Notes under the pieces: generated by a model
Databases searched by the model: none
Told to the model about the DNA's origin: nothing
Seen by the model: the letters and a program-made list of their open reading frames with translations, nothing else
Shown here: in pieces, positions 1 to 9,520 of the stretch
Layout: each line of letters starts with the position of its first letter
Position numbering within the stretch: the stretch's first letter is position 1
Source: Hoeflea algicola
GTDB taxonomy: Bacteria > Pseudomonadota > Alphaproteobacteria > Rhizobiales > Rhizobiaceae
NCBI RefSeq assembly: GCF_026619415.1
Contig: NZ_JAOVZR010000001.1
Coordinates: forward strand, 1,488,001 to 1,552,000
Reading direction: 5' to 3'
DNA length: 64,000 bases
Made by a program: the position numbers and the translations under genes

Positions 1-864
1 GATCCCGACACCGCCAATGCCGTTCACTCGGTCGAGGCTTTTGGCCCGGTGGCAACGCTGATGCCCTACCGTAATCTGGCCCATGCCGGCCAGTTGATGA
101 ACCGCGGACGCGGCAGCCTTGTCGCCTCCGTCATCACCCATGATCCGGCCGTCGCCCGGACGCTGCTGATCGACGCCGGCGCCTCGCATGGCCGTATCTA
201 TGTCAACAACCGCGACAGCGAGCACGAAGCCACTGGCCACGGCTCGCCTTTGCCGCACATGGTCCATGGCGGCCCCGGCCGCGCCGGCGGCGGCGAGGAA
301 CTCGGCGGCATCCGCGGCGTCATGCATTACATGCAGCGCACCGCCATCCAGGGCAGCCCCGACATCATCTCCGGCATCACTGGCACCTGGATCAAGGGCG
401 CGGCCAAACCGAAGTCATCGGTCCACCCCTTCACCCGCAGCTTCGACGATCTCGCCATCGGCGACACCATCGAAGCCGGCCCGCGCACGGTGACGCTGGA
501 AGACATCGAGACCTTCGCCCACTTCACCGGCGACACTTTCTACGCTCACATGGATGAGGAAGCCGCCAAGGCCAACCCGTTCTTCCCCGGCCGCGTCGCC
601 CACGGCTATCTGCTTCTGTCCTTTGCAGCCGGCCTGTTCGTCTCCCCCGACCCCGGCCCGGTGCTCGCCAACACCGGCCTCGACGGGCTGAAATTCATGA
701 AACCCGTCTCGCCCAGCGACGCCATCTCGGTGGCACTCACCGTCAAGCGCAAGACCCGCCGAACCGACGAATATGGCGAAGTCCGCTGGCACGTGGCAGT
801 GCTCAACCAGGACGGCGACGACGTGGCCGAATACGAACTGCACACGATGAATGAATATGGCTGA
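1..864 (+). CDS. paaZ: PaaZ, oxepin-CoA hydrolase / semialdehyde dehydrogenase (C-terminal part)
   Basis: The window opens inside this gene; frame 1 is open from base 1, leaving the last 287 residues. About the first 120 residues are the end of the aldehyde dehydrogenase domain. From about residue 140 a MaoC-like hot-dog hydratase domain follows, with Asp and His of the [10 protein letters not shown] segment and the [12 protein letters not shown] stretch. In the known pathway PaaZ opens the oxepin-CoA ring (hydratase domain) and oxidises the resulting semialdehyde (dehydrogenase domain), downstream of the PaaABCE epoxidase. The paaX and paaABCDE genes on the same strand 5.6 kb away support this. 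The N-terminal catalytic part lies outside the window. Confidence 0.93.
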   Translation, partial: DPDTANAVHSVEAFGPVATLMPYRNLAHAGQLMNRGRGSLVASVITHDPAVARTLLIDAGASHGRIYVNNRDSEHEATGHGSPLPHMVHGGPGRAGGGEELGGIRGVMHYMQRTAIQGSPDIISGITGTWIKGAAKPKSSVHPFTRSFDDLAIGDTIEAGPRTVTLEDIETFAHFTGDTFYAHMDEEAAKANPFFPGRVAHGYLLLSFAAGLFVSPDPGPVLANTGLDGLKFMKPVSPSDAISVALTVKRKTRRTDEYGEVRWHVAVLNQDGDDVAEYELHTMNEYG

Positions 865-870
865 TCGAGG

Positions 871-980
871 TCGGGGACAGTTTATTTTTCACTGCGTGCG
901 ATTGGCAAAGCCGTGGCCCGGGGCAAAAATGTAAACCATCCGCTATCTCGACGGGGTGGGGAAAAGTAAACTGTCCCCGG
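871..980. repeat. Small inverted-repeat element (REPIN/MITE-like)
   Basis: Two 20-bp arms face each other: 871-890 (TCGGGGACAGTTTATTTTTC) and 961-980, whose reverse complement matches it at 18 of 20 positions. They enclose a 70-bp GC-rich centre without a gene. The arms have the GGGGACAGTTTA.TTTTC form often seen around REP-associated tyrosine transposase genes (recalled, not searched). The element follows paaZ by 6 bp, so it could also act as a transcript-ending hairpin. The rest of 865-1283 holds nothing else I can identify. Confidence 0.55.
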
Positions 981-1283
981 CATTCCATCCGCCCGATCTA
1001 CCTCCCGTCCTCATCCCCTCCTTGAGCCGGGAACCAGCGCCCCGGCGCCTGCCGGATCAAAGATCCTCTTCAACCCAAGCACTTCGGCTGTCTGGATTCC
1101 GGAGGCTTTGACGCCGCTGCGCTTGTCTGGTTCAAGCCCGCAACGGTGGAGCCTTCAGTTGTGCCATCCCGATATCGAACTTGTGTTGTGGGCTGTGCCA
1201 TCCACCTATCTTCCCGCGCGAACATCGCACTCGATTTTCAAACCGATGCTGTTAGGCTCGCCCACCAGCACGGGGAGAGAATC

Positions 1284-2165
1284 TTGCTGCAAACACCGAA
1301 GCAACCGCAAATCCACACCTCGGCGGGCATCCTTTTGATGTGCGTCGGCGTGGCCTGCCTTTGCGTCAACGATGCCATCGCCAAGAACCTGACGGCGCAT
1401 TATTCGCCGGTTCAGATCCTGTTCCTGCGCAATCTGATCGCCCTGCCCTTTGCCATCCTGATTGCCTGGAAGATGGGCGGTGGCGCAGCGCTGCGCTCAC
1501 ACCGGCCGCTGGCGCATCTGTTGCGCGGCGCACTGTGGATCGGCGCCACCATCCTGTTCTTCACCTCCATCAAGTATCTCGGCCTGGCCGAAGCCACCGC
1601 CCTGATCTTTGTCGCGCCGCTGTTCATCACAGCACTTTCGGCGCTGATCTTCCGCGAGCCCGTCGGCTGGAAGCGCTGGCTGGCGGTCTTTGTCGGCTTT
1701 ATCGGCGTGCTGATCGCCGTACGTCCCGGCACCTCGGCATTCCAGACCGTCTCGCTGCTGCCCGTTGCCACCGCCTTCGTCTATGCGCTGTTGATGCTCT
1801 CGGCCCGCTGGGTGGACAACCGCGAGAGCGTCTGGACGCTGCTTCTCTACATCACCGGCACCGGCGCAGCACTGAGCCTGGTCCTTGTACCTTTCGTCTG
1901 GATTCCGCCACGGTCCGAAGACCTCTGGCTGTTTGTCGCCATCGCCATTTTCGGCACCGCCGGCATGACCATGATGACCCAGGCCTTTCGCCTCGCCCCC
2001 GCCGTGGTCGTAGCCCCGCTGGATTATTCCGCCATCATCTGGGCCACGGCTCTCGGCTGGCTGTTCTGGAACGAAATCCCCGATGCGTTCACCTTCGTGG
2101 GCGCAGCAGTGATCATCGCCAGCGGCGTGTTTATTATCTGGCGGGAGCACAGGGTGGGGAAATGA
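1284..2165 (+). CDS. DMT-family (EamA) transporter
   Basis: Predicted inner-membrane protein of about 293 residues with ten hydrophobic segments arranged as two EamA repeats, the drug/metabolite transporter layout. The second repeat ends in a hydrophobic helix (FVGAAVIIASGVFIIW) followed by a short basic tail. I place the start at TTG 1284, behind the purine-rich GGGGAGAG at 1272-1279. An in-frame GTG at 1146 would add 46 residues that do not resemble the family. Such proteins usually export amino acids or metabolites; the substrate cannot be read from the sequence. Its neighbours give no operon partner. Confidence 0.8.
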   Translation: MLQTPKQPQIHTSAGILLMCVGVACLCVNDAIAKNLTAHYSPVQILFLRNLIALPFAILIAWKMGGGAALRSHRPLAHLLRGALWIGATILFFTSIKYLGLAEATALIFVAPLFITALSALIFREPVGWKRWLAVFVGFIGVLIAVRPGTSAFQTVSLLPVATAFVYALLMLSARWVDNRESVWTLLLYITGTGAALSLVLVPFVWIPPRSEDLWLFVAIAIFGTAGMTMMTQAFRLAPAVVVAPLDYSAIIWATALGWLFWNEIPDAFTFVGAAVIIASGVFIIWREHRVGK

Positions 2166-2228
2166 AGAGACGACCGTTGCCGCGCCCGCCGCCGTTACCG
2201 AGAGGCATACCCCGGGCAGCTTTTCCCG

Positions 2229-3254
2229 TTATCGGCCCGAAAGCTCTTTGCTGATGATCGCTGCGCCAGCACCCAGCGCGTGCAACTTTCCTTCGGCCAC
2301 CTTGCGGGACAACGGCGCCATGCCGCAATTGGTGCAAGCGATCAGGCGTTCGGGGTCGACGAATTCCAACGCCGCGCGCAAGGTCGCTGCCACCTTCTCG
2401 GGGGTCTCGATTTCGTTGCTCGCCACATTGATCGCACCAACCAGAACCTCCTTGTCCTTCAGCGCCGACATGACAGATAACGGAACGTGGGAATCCGCGC
2501 ATTCCAGAGAGACCTGATCGATTCTGCTGGCATTCAGGGCCGGGAAGAACTCTTCGTACTGCCGCCATTCACTGCCAAGCGTATTCTTCCAGTCGATGTT
2601 CTGCTTGATGCCATAGCCATAGCAAATGTGAACGGCGGTCTTGCATTTCAGACCCTCGATCGCCCGGTGCAGACAATCAACGCCCCATTCGGGCACAAGA
2701 TGCATGAAGGCGTTGAAGGCCGGCTCGTCAAACTGGATGACATCGACACCCAGCGCCTCCAACTCCAGCGCTTCCTCGTTCAGCAGTTCGGCAAACGCCA
2801 TCGCCATTTTTGCCCGTTCGCCATAGTGCTTGTCGGCAATCGTGTCGCAAATGGTCATTGGCCCCGGCAGCGTGAATTTCAGTTGTTTTTTCGCATGCGG
2901 GCGCAAGAACTTCACGCTGTCGCCATGCACCGATTTCTTGCGTTTGACCGCAGAAGTGACCGTTGGCACCGACGCGTCATAGCGGTTGTCGCGGATTCCC
3001 ATGGTGGTCATGCGGTTCCAGTCGATGCCATCGACCTCCTCCAGAAAACCATGGACAAAGTGCTTGCGAAACTGTTCGCCGTCGCACTGGATGTCTATCC
3101 CGGCCTCGTCCTGGATCTTGAGCCAGCACAAGGCGGCATCCTGCTGCCCCTCAATCAACTGGTCCCCTTGCAACTGCCAACCGGCCCAGAGCTTTTCCGG
3201 CTCCGCCAGCCAACTCGGCTTTGGCAAACTTCCCGCAATCGTGGTCTTGATCAT
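2229..3254 (-). CDS. MesD-like core methionine synthase (MetE C-domain family)
   Basis: This 341-residue protein covers only the catalytic barrel of cobalamin-independent methionine synthase, without the N-terminal folate-binding half of MetE. It starts with the family signature AGSLPKPSWLAEPEKLW. It keeps the likely zinc ligands, His and Cys in VHICYGYG and Cys in CTNCGMAPLS, and the acidic segment DVIQFDEPAFN. It resembles the folate-independent MesD family, which makes methionine from homocysteine and in studied bacteria needs the partner MesX (DUF1852). No MesX gene is seen next to it or elsewhere in this window. I found no SAM or cobalamin riboswitch in the 293 bases upstream. Confidence 0.82.
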   Translation of the reverse strand: MIKTTIAGSLPKPSWLAEPEKLWAGWQLQGDQLIEGQQDAALCWLKIQDEAGIDIQCDGEQFRKHFVHGFLEEVDGIDWNRMTTMGIRDNRYDASVPTVTSAVKRKKSVHGDSVKFLRPHAKKQLKFTLPGPMTICDTIADKHYGERAKMAMAFAELLNEEALELEALGVDVIQFDEPAFNAFMHLVPEWGVDCLHRAIEGLKCKTAVHICYGYGIKQNIDWKNTLGSEWRQYEEFFPALNASRIDQVSLECADSHVPLSVMSALKDKEVLVGAINVASNEIETPEKVAATLRAALEFVDPERLIACTNCGMAPLSRKVAEGKLHALGAGAAIISKELSGR

Positions 3255-3547
3255 GGCTTCCTCGCGCTTGTGCCGCGTTCAATCAAAGCACTGAACGGTC
3301 GGGCGCGCGGCGATCCCGAACTTCGAGCATATGGTTGGCGTGCGGGTTAGTCGAGCGTCTTGCACAAACTTGCAAACCTCCCGGCGGAGCTCATGTCCTG
3401 ACCCGGGATGAACTGTCGATGCCGTCACTTCCTTCCCACCAGGGCGTGGGACGGGATAGCCTCCGATTGCAACCACTACTGTTGTCACAACATAGGCCAG
3501 CCCGGCACCCCAGCAATCACACCGCCAATTGACGCCCCATACGCACT

Positions 3548-4805
3548 TCAGCTCCCATAGCGATCTGCTGTCAGACCGTCGAACGAGATCTCCGGCTCCT
3601 TGCCCAGCACCACATCCGCCACCGCGCGGCCCGAGCCGCAGGCCATGGTCCAGCCCAGTGTACCGTGGCCGGTGTTGAGATAGAGATTGTCGTAGCGCGA
3701 GGCCCCGAGCACCGGCGTGCCGTCTGGGGTCATCGGTCTCAGGCCGGTCCAGCCTTCGGCTTTGGAAATGTCACCGCCCTTGGGGAACAGGTCTCCAATC
3801 ACGTGTTTGACGGTGTCCGTGGCGTGCGGGCCCAGCCGGTTGGAATAACCCGCAATCTCGGCGGTGCCGGCCACACGGATGCGGTCGCCGAGGCGAGTGA
3901 TCGCCACCTTGTGGGTCTCGTCCATGATGGTCGATTGCGGCGCAAATTCGTCATCGGTCACCGGCAGCGTCACCGAATAGCCCTTGACCGGATAGACCGG
4001 CAGCTTGACGCCGATCGGGTTGAGCAGCCGCGGGCCATAGCTGCCGAGCGCGCAGACATAGGCGTCGCCTTCAATCCGTCCGGCAATCTCGGTGTCGACC
4101 CCGGCAATCCTGCCGTTCTCCACGGCGATCGCCTTGATCGATTGGCCATACTGGAACTCGACGCCCATTTCGGCGCATTTCTCCGCCAGCGCCATGGTGA
4201 ACATGCGGCAATCGCCGGTCCGGTCGGCGGTCAGCCGCAACCCGCCGACAAACTTGTTGCGCACCGTGCCGAGCGCCGGCTCGGCGGCAATGCAGCCGTC
4301 GCGGTCCAGCACCTCGTAGGGCGAATCATATTCCGTCAGGATCTCTTGGTCGGCCTTGGAATCTTTCAGCTGCTTGGCGGTGCGGAACAACTGCAGCGTG
4401 CCCTGCGCACGGCCGTCATAGTCGATGCCGGTCTCCGCGATCAGGTCTGGCATCACGTCGCGCGAATAGTTCGAAATCCGCACCATCCGCCCCTTGTTGA
4501 CCCGGTAGGCCTCATCGTTGCAATTCTGCAGCATCTGCAGCCCCCACTTCCACATGGTCGGGCTGATCAGTGGCCAGATGAAGAGCGGCCTGCGCTTCAT
4601 GAACAGCCATTTGATCGCCTTCACCGGCACGCCCGGCGCTGCCCACGGAGAGGTCATGCCGTAGCTGAGTTCCCCGGCATTGGCATAGCTGGTTTCCAGT
4701 CCGGGACCGGTCTGCCGGTCCAGCACCACCACCTCCGCCCCCCTTGGCCAGATAATAGGCAGTAGTGACGCCGATCACGCCGGCTCCCATAACAACAACT
4801 TTCAT
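3548..4805 (-). pseudogene. dadA: D-amino acid dehydrogenase, small subunit family, with a frameshift
   Basis: Two overlapping frames together make a full DadA-like FAD oxidoreductase of about 418 residues. The first runs from ATG 4805 and carries the Rossmann motif MGAGVIGVTTAYYLAK. The second carries DRQTGPGLETSYANAGELSYG and the rest of the protein to the stop at 3548. The frames meet at six C (plus strand 4738-4743). Removing one base restores AKGAEVVVLDRQ, typical of the family. DadA deaminates D-amino acids, feeding electrons to the respiratory chain at the inner membrane. Either a true recent mutation or a homopolymer sequencing error explains the break; the rest is intact. Confidence 0.88.
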
Positions 4806-4988
4806 GACGGCAGTCCTTCCCCGCTTTACTCATGCGCGCATTAAACCAAAGTGTTAGCCGATACCCGCACAAACCACCACCGGCAAAAACAGGAGATTTG
4901 ACCTCAGCAGGCGGGCGAGTCCACCACTACCTTCCGGGTAACTGGCTGTAACGTCCCCAACGCGGGCGCACGCCCCTTCACTGCCGGT

Positions 4989-5342
4989 TCAGTGCGCGTG
5001 CGAGAGCACGTTGAGCAGCTTGCCGGCCGGGTCGCGAATGAAGAAACGGCGCACGCCCCAGGGTTCGTCGGTGAGCGCGTACACCACCTTGCAGCCCCGC
5101 GCTGTGGCGCGGGCGTAGACGGCGTCAACATCATCAACTTCGATGGAAAGATCCGGCACCGGTGCGCCGGAGCCGCCTTCGCTCAGAATGCTCATCTGCG
5201 TCATTGAGGTTTCACCAGAAGCCAGCGTGACAATCCAGCCCAGATCCATGACGGTTTCGAGATCGAACAGCTCGGCATAGAATGTCGCGACATCAGCGAC
5301 GGAGTCTGCAGCGATATTTGCAACGATACGGCGTACAGTCAT
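4989..5342 (-). CDS. VOC-family (glyoxalase/bleomycin resistance-like) protein
   Basis: A 117-residue single-domain protein with the vicinal oxygen chelate fold pattern: FYAELFDLETVMDLG in the first half and IEVDDVDAVYARATARGCKV followed by RRFFIRDPAGKLLNVL in the second. The start ATG at 5342 has AGAGAGGA a few bases upstream. Members bind a metal and act as isomerases, dioxygenases or resistance proteins; the typical glutamate of the last strand is replaced here (LLNVLSH), so the activity is uncertain. It stands alone between dadA and a divergent methyltransferase gene. Confidence 0.78.
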   Translation of the reverse strand: MTVRRIVANIAADSVADVATFYAELFDLETVMDLGWIVTLASGETSMTQMSILSEGGSGAPVPDLSIEVDDVDAVYARATARGCKVVYALTDEPWGVRRFFIRDPAGKLLNVLSHAH

Positions 5343-5765
5343 ATTTTCCTCTCTGTATGGCAGCCGGTGATGGCTGATCCATACCCGGCCTACCCTGACA
5401 GAATGTCGGTAGCCTTGTGGCTCGCGTCCACCCCTCCAATCAGAAAACCACACCTTCTGCACTCGAGGCCCGCAAGGTAAGAACTTCCTGACAGGCAGGC
5501 GAGTTGCACCAGATCGCGGCCTAATGTCGCTTACCTCCGGGGTAAGTGCGCAATCGCACTGATCGCCTGGCCGGCAGGCGCCACAGTTCACCGCTTTGTT
5601 GCCGTGCCGAGCACGAATGGCGAGATGTGGGCACCGTGGTAACAACTCGGTGAAACCCGCCGCTCGGCGTTGCAGATGCAAAATCCTGTCATAAAGTGTC
5701 GATCGCTGTTTATGTCCGGTCTGACACACCCACCGCCTCGCTCCGCACTCCCCAAAGGATCCCAA

Positions 5766-6374
5766 ATGTCATCGCAAGACCAGAAACTCTCCAGCCCGTC
5801 GGCGCTGCGCAACCGCGGCCCGATCTCTGATCTGCTGCGTCATGTGTTGCCCAAAACCGGAACGGTTCTCGAGATTGCCAGCGGCTCCGGCGAGCATGTC
5901 ATCCATTTCGCAAGCCTGCTTCCGAAGCTGATCTGGCAACCCTCCGATCCGTCACCTGAGGCCCGCGCCTCGATTCAGGAGTGGGTAACATCGGAAGCCA
6001 CAACCAACGTGCTCTTCCCGCTCGATATCGACGCATCAAGCCCGACCTGGCCAATAGAGCGGGCGGACGCGATGATTGCCATCAACATGGTTCACATCAG
6101 CCCGTGGTCGGCCACACAAGGCTTGCTAGCGGGCGCGGGCAAGCTGCTGCCAAGCGGCGGTGTGCTGGTGCTTTACGGCCCCTACCGACGCGAAGGCCAG
6201 CCGCTCGTTCCAAGCAATCTCGACTTTGACGCAAGCCTGCGCGCCCGAAACCCCGCCTGGGGCATCCGCCTGCTCGAGGATGTGGAAAGCCTGGCCAAAC
6301 AATCCGGACTGGCGCTGACCTCCGTCACCGAGATGCCCGCCAACAATCTCGGCGTGGTTTTCACGCGGCAGTAA
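5766..6374 (+). CDS. DUF938-family SAM-dependent methyltransferase
   Basis: A 202-residue protein with a class I methyltransferase fold. The glycine-rich SAM motif is LEIASGSGEHVIHFA near residue 40, and the sequence AINMVHISPWSATQGLLAGA is diagnostic of DUF938. The start ATG 5766 follows AAAGGA at 5754-5759; an in-frame upstream start at 5670 is less likely. Substrate unknown. The 423 bases between the VOC gene and this one hold only small hairpins and no gene I can support. Confidence 0.85.
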   Translation: MSSQDQKLSSPSALRNRGPISDLLRHVLPKTGTVLEIASGSGEHVIHFASLLPKLIWQPSDPSPEARASIQEWVTSEATTNVLFPLDIDASSPTWPIERADAMIAINMVHISPWSATQGLLAGAGKLLPSGGVLVLYGPYRREGQPLVPSNLDFDASLRARNPAWGIRLLEDVESLAKQSGLALTSVTEMPANNLGVVFTRQ

Positions 6375-6477
6375 GGCTTTGATGCGTGTCTCCAAGAGTC
6401 TGCCTATTTGCACTTTTCAGCGCGCCACCCCGCCCCCTCTTCCAGCCGCGGCCCAAACCGTTTATTCCATCTCCCCC

Positions 6478-7368
6478 ATGCGACCCGATCCGATCGCCCG
6501 CGCCATTGCTGCCCGTCTGACTGCGCTGCAAGCTTCGCAGCGGCTGTCGGCGTGGTCGCTGATCGTCACTTTTCTGGGTGACGCCATCGGCCCCCGCGGC
6601 GGCGAGGTGTCGGCGGCGGCGGTGCAGGTGCTGATGGCGCGGCTTGGCATCGACCACGGCGCGGTTCGCACCGCGGTTTCCCGGCTCGCGGCCGATGGCT
6701 GGATCGAACGCACCCGCGAGGGCCGCAACAGCTTCTACCGGCTCTCGCCCGGCGTTGCCCAAACCGTGCTTGAGGCCGAGCAGCGGATCTATGCCGGCAC
6801 GTCGCTACTGGCCGCGGATACGCCGCGATCGCTGATCATTGCCGGCCAACCGCTGGCCGAGACGCAAACAACTGAGCTCGACCGCCTTGGCGCACTGGCT
6901 CTTGGCGACCGCGTGTTTTTGTGTTTCACCCCTGCGCAAGATGCTCTGGCAGCCCTGCCGGGCACCGAGGTGAGCGGTGCGGACATATCATCCTTCATTC
7001 CGTCACCTTTGGTGCAGGACCGGCTGCGCGCCGCCCGCCTTGCCAATGAATTTTCGGCCCTTAGCGCGGCCTACCGGCCAATCCTCAAAGCGCTCGAGAA
7101 GGTATCCTCACTCGATCCGGAAGACGCGATCACCTTGCGTTGCCTGATGATCCATGAATGGCGGCGGATGGCGCTGCGGGTGCTCGCCATTCCCGCCGAT
7201 CTTGCACCTAAGGACGATGCCGAACCCGAAGCCCGGGCGCTGATTGCCCGTATCTACCGAGAACTGCTGGCGCCATCGGAGCGCTGGCTCGACAGCCATG
7301 CCGCGACAGCCTGCGGGTCCCTGCCGCCCGCCCATCCGCGGCTTGCCCTGCGTTTCGAGACCGCTTAG
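6478..7368 (+). CDS. paaX: PaaX, phenylacetate operon repressor
   Basis: PaaX-family regulator of 296 residues. The N-terminal winged helix-turn-helix includes LGDAIGPRGGEVSAAAVQVLM and RTAVSRLAADGWIERTREGR; the rest is the PaaX-like effector and C-terminal domain. In characterised bacteria PaaX binds operators in paa promoters and is released by phenylacetyl-CoA. It is encoded upstream of and on the same strand as paaA, with 94 bases between, where a promoter with inverted repeats lies. An earlier in-frame ATG (6379) would add 33 low-complexity residues, so ATG 6478 is preferred. Confidence 0.92.
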   Translation: MRPDPIARAIAARLTALQASQRLSAWSLIVTFLGDAIGPRGGEVSAAAVQVLMARLGIDHGAVRTAVSRLAADGWIERTREGRNSFYRLSPGVAQTVLEAEQRIYAGTSLLAADTPRSLIIAGQPLAETQTTELDRLGALALGDRVFLCFTPAQDALAALPGTEVSGADISSFIPSPLVQDRLRAARLANEFSALSAAYRPILKALEKVSSLDPEDAITLRCLMIHEWRRMALRVLAIPADLAPKDDAEPEARALIARIYRELLAPSERWLDSHAATACGSLPPAHPRLALRFETA

Positions 7369-7391
7369 CCCACTCGCCAGCACGTCACACG

Positions 7392-7436
7392 TGTTACGAC
7401 ATTCCCTTGACATATTTTAATCCTGTAACATATGAT
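7392..7436 (+). promoter_or_regulatory. paaA promoter with a candidate PaaX operator
   Basis: TTGACA at 7407-7412 and TATGAT at 7431-7436, 18 bases apart, form a near-consensus sigma-70 type promoter about 27 bases upstream of the paaA ATG (7463). TGTTAC at 7392-7397 and GTAACA at 7425-7430 are inverted copies that flank the -35 box, where a repressor would block polymerase. Assigning them to PaaX is inference from position. Confidence 0.55.
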
Positions 7437-7462
7437 AGACTTCATCGCGGAGGAGCTTCATC

Positions 7463-8458
7463 ATGTACAGTCAGGGCCTGATCGGCGCGGATTCGAGCAC
7501 CACGGAATCGGAGGAGTTTCTCGCCGCATTCCAGGCGCGGATTGACCGCGAGGAAAAGATCGAACCCAACGACCCGATGCCTGAAGGCTATCGCCGCACG
7601 CTGGTGCGCCAGATCGGTCAGCACGCGCATTCGGAAATCGTCGGCATGCTGCCTGAAGGAAACTGGATCACCCGCGCTCCGTCGCTCAGACGCAAAATAG
7701 CATTGCTGGCCAAGGTCCAGGATGAGGGCGGCCACGGGCTCTATCTCTATTCCGCTGCCGAGACGCTGGGCGTTTCCCGCGAGCAGATGACCGAGGAACT
7801 CTTGTCCGGCAAGGCCAAATATTCGTCGATCTTCAACTATCCGACGCTGACCTGGGCCGATATCGGCGCCGTCGGCTGGCTGGTCGATGGGGCGGCGATC
7901 ATGAACCAGATCCCGCTCTGCCGCTGCTCCTACGGGCCTTACGCCCGCGCCATGATCCGCGTCTGCAAGGAAGAAAGCTTTCACCAGCGCCAGGGTTACG
8001 AAATCATGATGACGCTGGCCCGTGGCTCGGAAGAGCAGAAGGAACTGGCCCAGGACGCGCTTAACCGCTGGTGGTGGCCGTCGCTGATGATGTTCGGGCC
8101 CTCCGACAGCGAAAGCACCAATTCCGACCAGTCGATGAAATGGAAGATCAAGCGTTTTTCCAATGACGAGCTGCGGCAGAAATTCATCACCGCCACCGTG
8201 CCGCAAGCCGAGTTCATCGGGCTCACCATGCCCGACCCGGAGCTGAAATGGAACGAGGCCAAACAGGCCTATGACCATGGCGAGATCGACTGGGCCGAAT
8301 TCAAGGCGGTGGTCAGGGGCGACGGTCAGATGAACCGCGACCGGCTGCGCGACCGCAACAAGGCCTGGGACGACGGCGCCTGGGTGCGTGAAGCTGCACT
8401 TGCTCATGCCCGCGAACGCGCTGAAAACCAACAGATCCCGCAGGAGGCCGCCGAATGA
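7463..8458 (+). CDS. paaA: PaaA, phenylacetyl-CoA epoxidase catalytic subunit
   Basis: A 331-residue diiron oxygenase subunit. It has the ferritin-like helices with ligand-bearing motifs [20 protein letters not shown] and [16 protein letters not shown], and the PaaA hallmark sequences [17 protein letters not shown] and [16 protein letters not shown]. In the known pathway the PaaABCE complex turns phenylacetyl-CoA into the 1,2-epoxide using oxygen and NADPH. A strong GGAGGAGC ribosome site precedes the ATG. The stop overlaps the start of paaB by four bases, so the operon is translationally coupled. Confidence 0.97.
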   Translation: MYSQGLIGADSSTTESEEFLAAFQARIDREEKIEPNDPMPEGYRRTLVRQIGQHAHSEIVGMLPEGNWITRAPSLRRKIALLAKVQDEGGHGLYLYSAAETLGVSREQMTEELLSGKAKYSSIFNYPTLTWADIGAVGWLVDGAAIMNQIPLCRCSYGPYARAMIRVCKEESFHQRQGYEIMMTLARGSEEQKELAQDALNRWWWPSLMMFGPSDSESTNSDQSMKWKIKRFSNDELRQKFITATVPQAEFIGLTMPDPELKWNEAKQAYDHGEIDWAEFKAVVRGDGQMNRDRLRDRNKAWDDGAWVREAALAHARERAENQQIPQEAAE

Positions 8459-8754
8459 CACCCGAAACCATGCATCAGCTCACGCCGCTCTGGGAAGTCT
8501 TCATCCGCCCGCACAACGGTCTGCACCACCGCCATGTCGGCTCGCTGCATGCTACCGACTCGGAGATGGCGCTGCAGGCAGCCCGCGATGTCTACACCCG
8601 CCGCGGCGAAGGCAATTCGATCTGGGTGGTGCGCTCGGCTGACATCGCCGCCTCCGATCCCTCCTTTGCGGATCAGAACTTCGAGCCCGCCGACGACAAG
8701 ATCTACCGTCACCCCTCGTTCTACGAGATCCCCGATGAAGTGGGGCACATGTGA
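8455..8754 (+). CDS. paaB: PaaB, phenylacetyl-CoA epoxidase subunit
   Basis: A 99-residue PaaB with the typical opening [22 protein letters not shown] and the ending [11 protein letters not shown]. PaaB is a small bridging subunit that helps assemble the PaaABCE multicomponent monooxygenase. It overlaps the end of paaA (ATGA) and its stop overlaps the start of paaC, as expected for subunits made in a fixed ratio. Confidence 0.96.
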   Translation: MTPETMHQLTPLWEVFIRPHNGLHHRHVGSLHATDSEMALQAARDVYTRRGEGNSIWVVRSADIAASDPSFADQNFEPADDKIYRHPSFYEIPDEVGHM

Positions 8755-9515
8755 TGGCCGCAGCTGACGTGACCGTACCGGCGCTGATCGAGATCGCCGA
8801 TGATTGCCTGATTCTGGGCCACCGCCTGTCGGAATGGTGCGGCCACGCGCCGACGCTCGAGGAAGAACTGGCGCTCGCCAATATGGGGCTCGATCTGTTG
8901 GGCCAGGCCCGCGCACTCTACGCCCATATCGGCGAGATCGAGGGCAAGGGCCGCAGCGAGGATGATTTCGCCTTTTTGCGGCGTGAACGCGATTACCGCA
9001 ATTGCCTGCTGGTCGAACGCACCAACGGCGATTTCGCCGCCACCATGGCCCGCCAGCTCTATTTTTCCGCCTCCATGACGCCGTTCTGGAAAGCCATTTC
9101 CGCAAGCTCGAACGATGAAGCCCTGCGCGGCATTGCCGCCAAGGCAGAAAAGGAAATGGCCTATCATCTGCGCCATTCCGGCGAATGGGTGATCCGGCTC
9201 GGCGACGGTACCGAACAAAGTGCGGCCCGCATGGCTGCCGCCGTTGATGAGTTGCACCGCTACACCGGTGAATTGTTCATGGTCTCGACTGCCCGCCTGG
9301 CAGCAATCGACACCGGCCTGCTGCCCGATCCCGAAGCCCTGCGCGCCCAATTCGACCAGACCATCGACATCGTGTTTGCCACGGCCAAGCTTTCGGTGCC
9401 CGAAATCCGCACATGGCAAAAGGGCGGACGCGACGGCCTGCATGGCGAGGACATGGGCCATCTGCTGGCTGAACTGCAGTTCATGCAGCGCGCCTATCCC
9501 GGCCAGACCTGGTAA
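8754..9515 (+). CDS. paaC: PaaC, phenylacetyl-CoA epoxidase structural subunit
   Basis: A ferritin-like protein of 253 residues homologous to PaaA but structural in the complex. Signatures are DDCLILGHRLSEWCGHAPTLEEELALANMGLD near the N-terminus (here in parts) and EKEMAYHLRHSGEWVIRLGDG in the middle; it ends with GHLLAELQFMQRAYPG. I use ATG 8754, which shares one base with the paaB stop; a GTG one codon earlier is possible. Confidence 0.95.
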   Translation: MAAADVTVPALIEIADDCLILGHRLSEWCGHAPTLEEELALANMGLDLLGQARALYAHIGEIEGKGRSEDDFAFLRRERDYRNCLLVERTNGDFAATMARQLYFSASMTPFWKAISASSNDEALRGIAAKAEKEMAYHLRHSGEWVIRLGDGTEQSAARMAAAVDELHRYTGELFMVSTARLAAIDTGLLPDPEALRAQFDQTIDIVFATAKLSVPEIRTWQKGGRDGLHGEDMGHLLAELQFMQRAYPGQTW

Positions 9516-9520
9516 GCGGA

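Noticed and set aside
2487..3350. A 287-residue plus-strand frame across the MesD-like gene.
   Set aside because: Shadow of the minus-strand gene; composition and lack of motifs do not support a protein.
3255..3547. Possible riboswitch upstream of the MesD-like gene.
   Set aside because: I looked for SAM-I, SAM-II and cobalamin-type conserved pieces and found none.
7442..8461. A 339-residue minus-strand frame across paaA.
   Set aside because: Fully antisense to paaA, no recognisable motif, no ribosome site.
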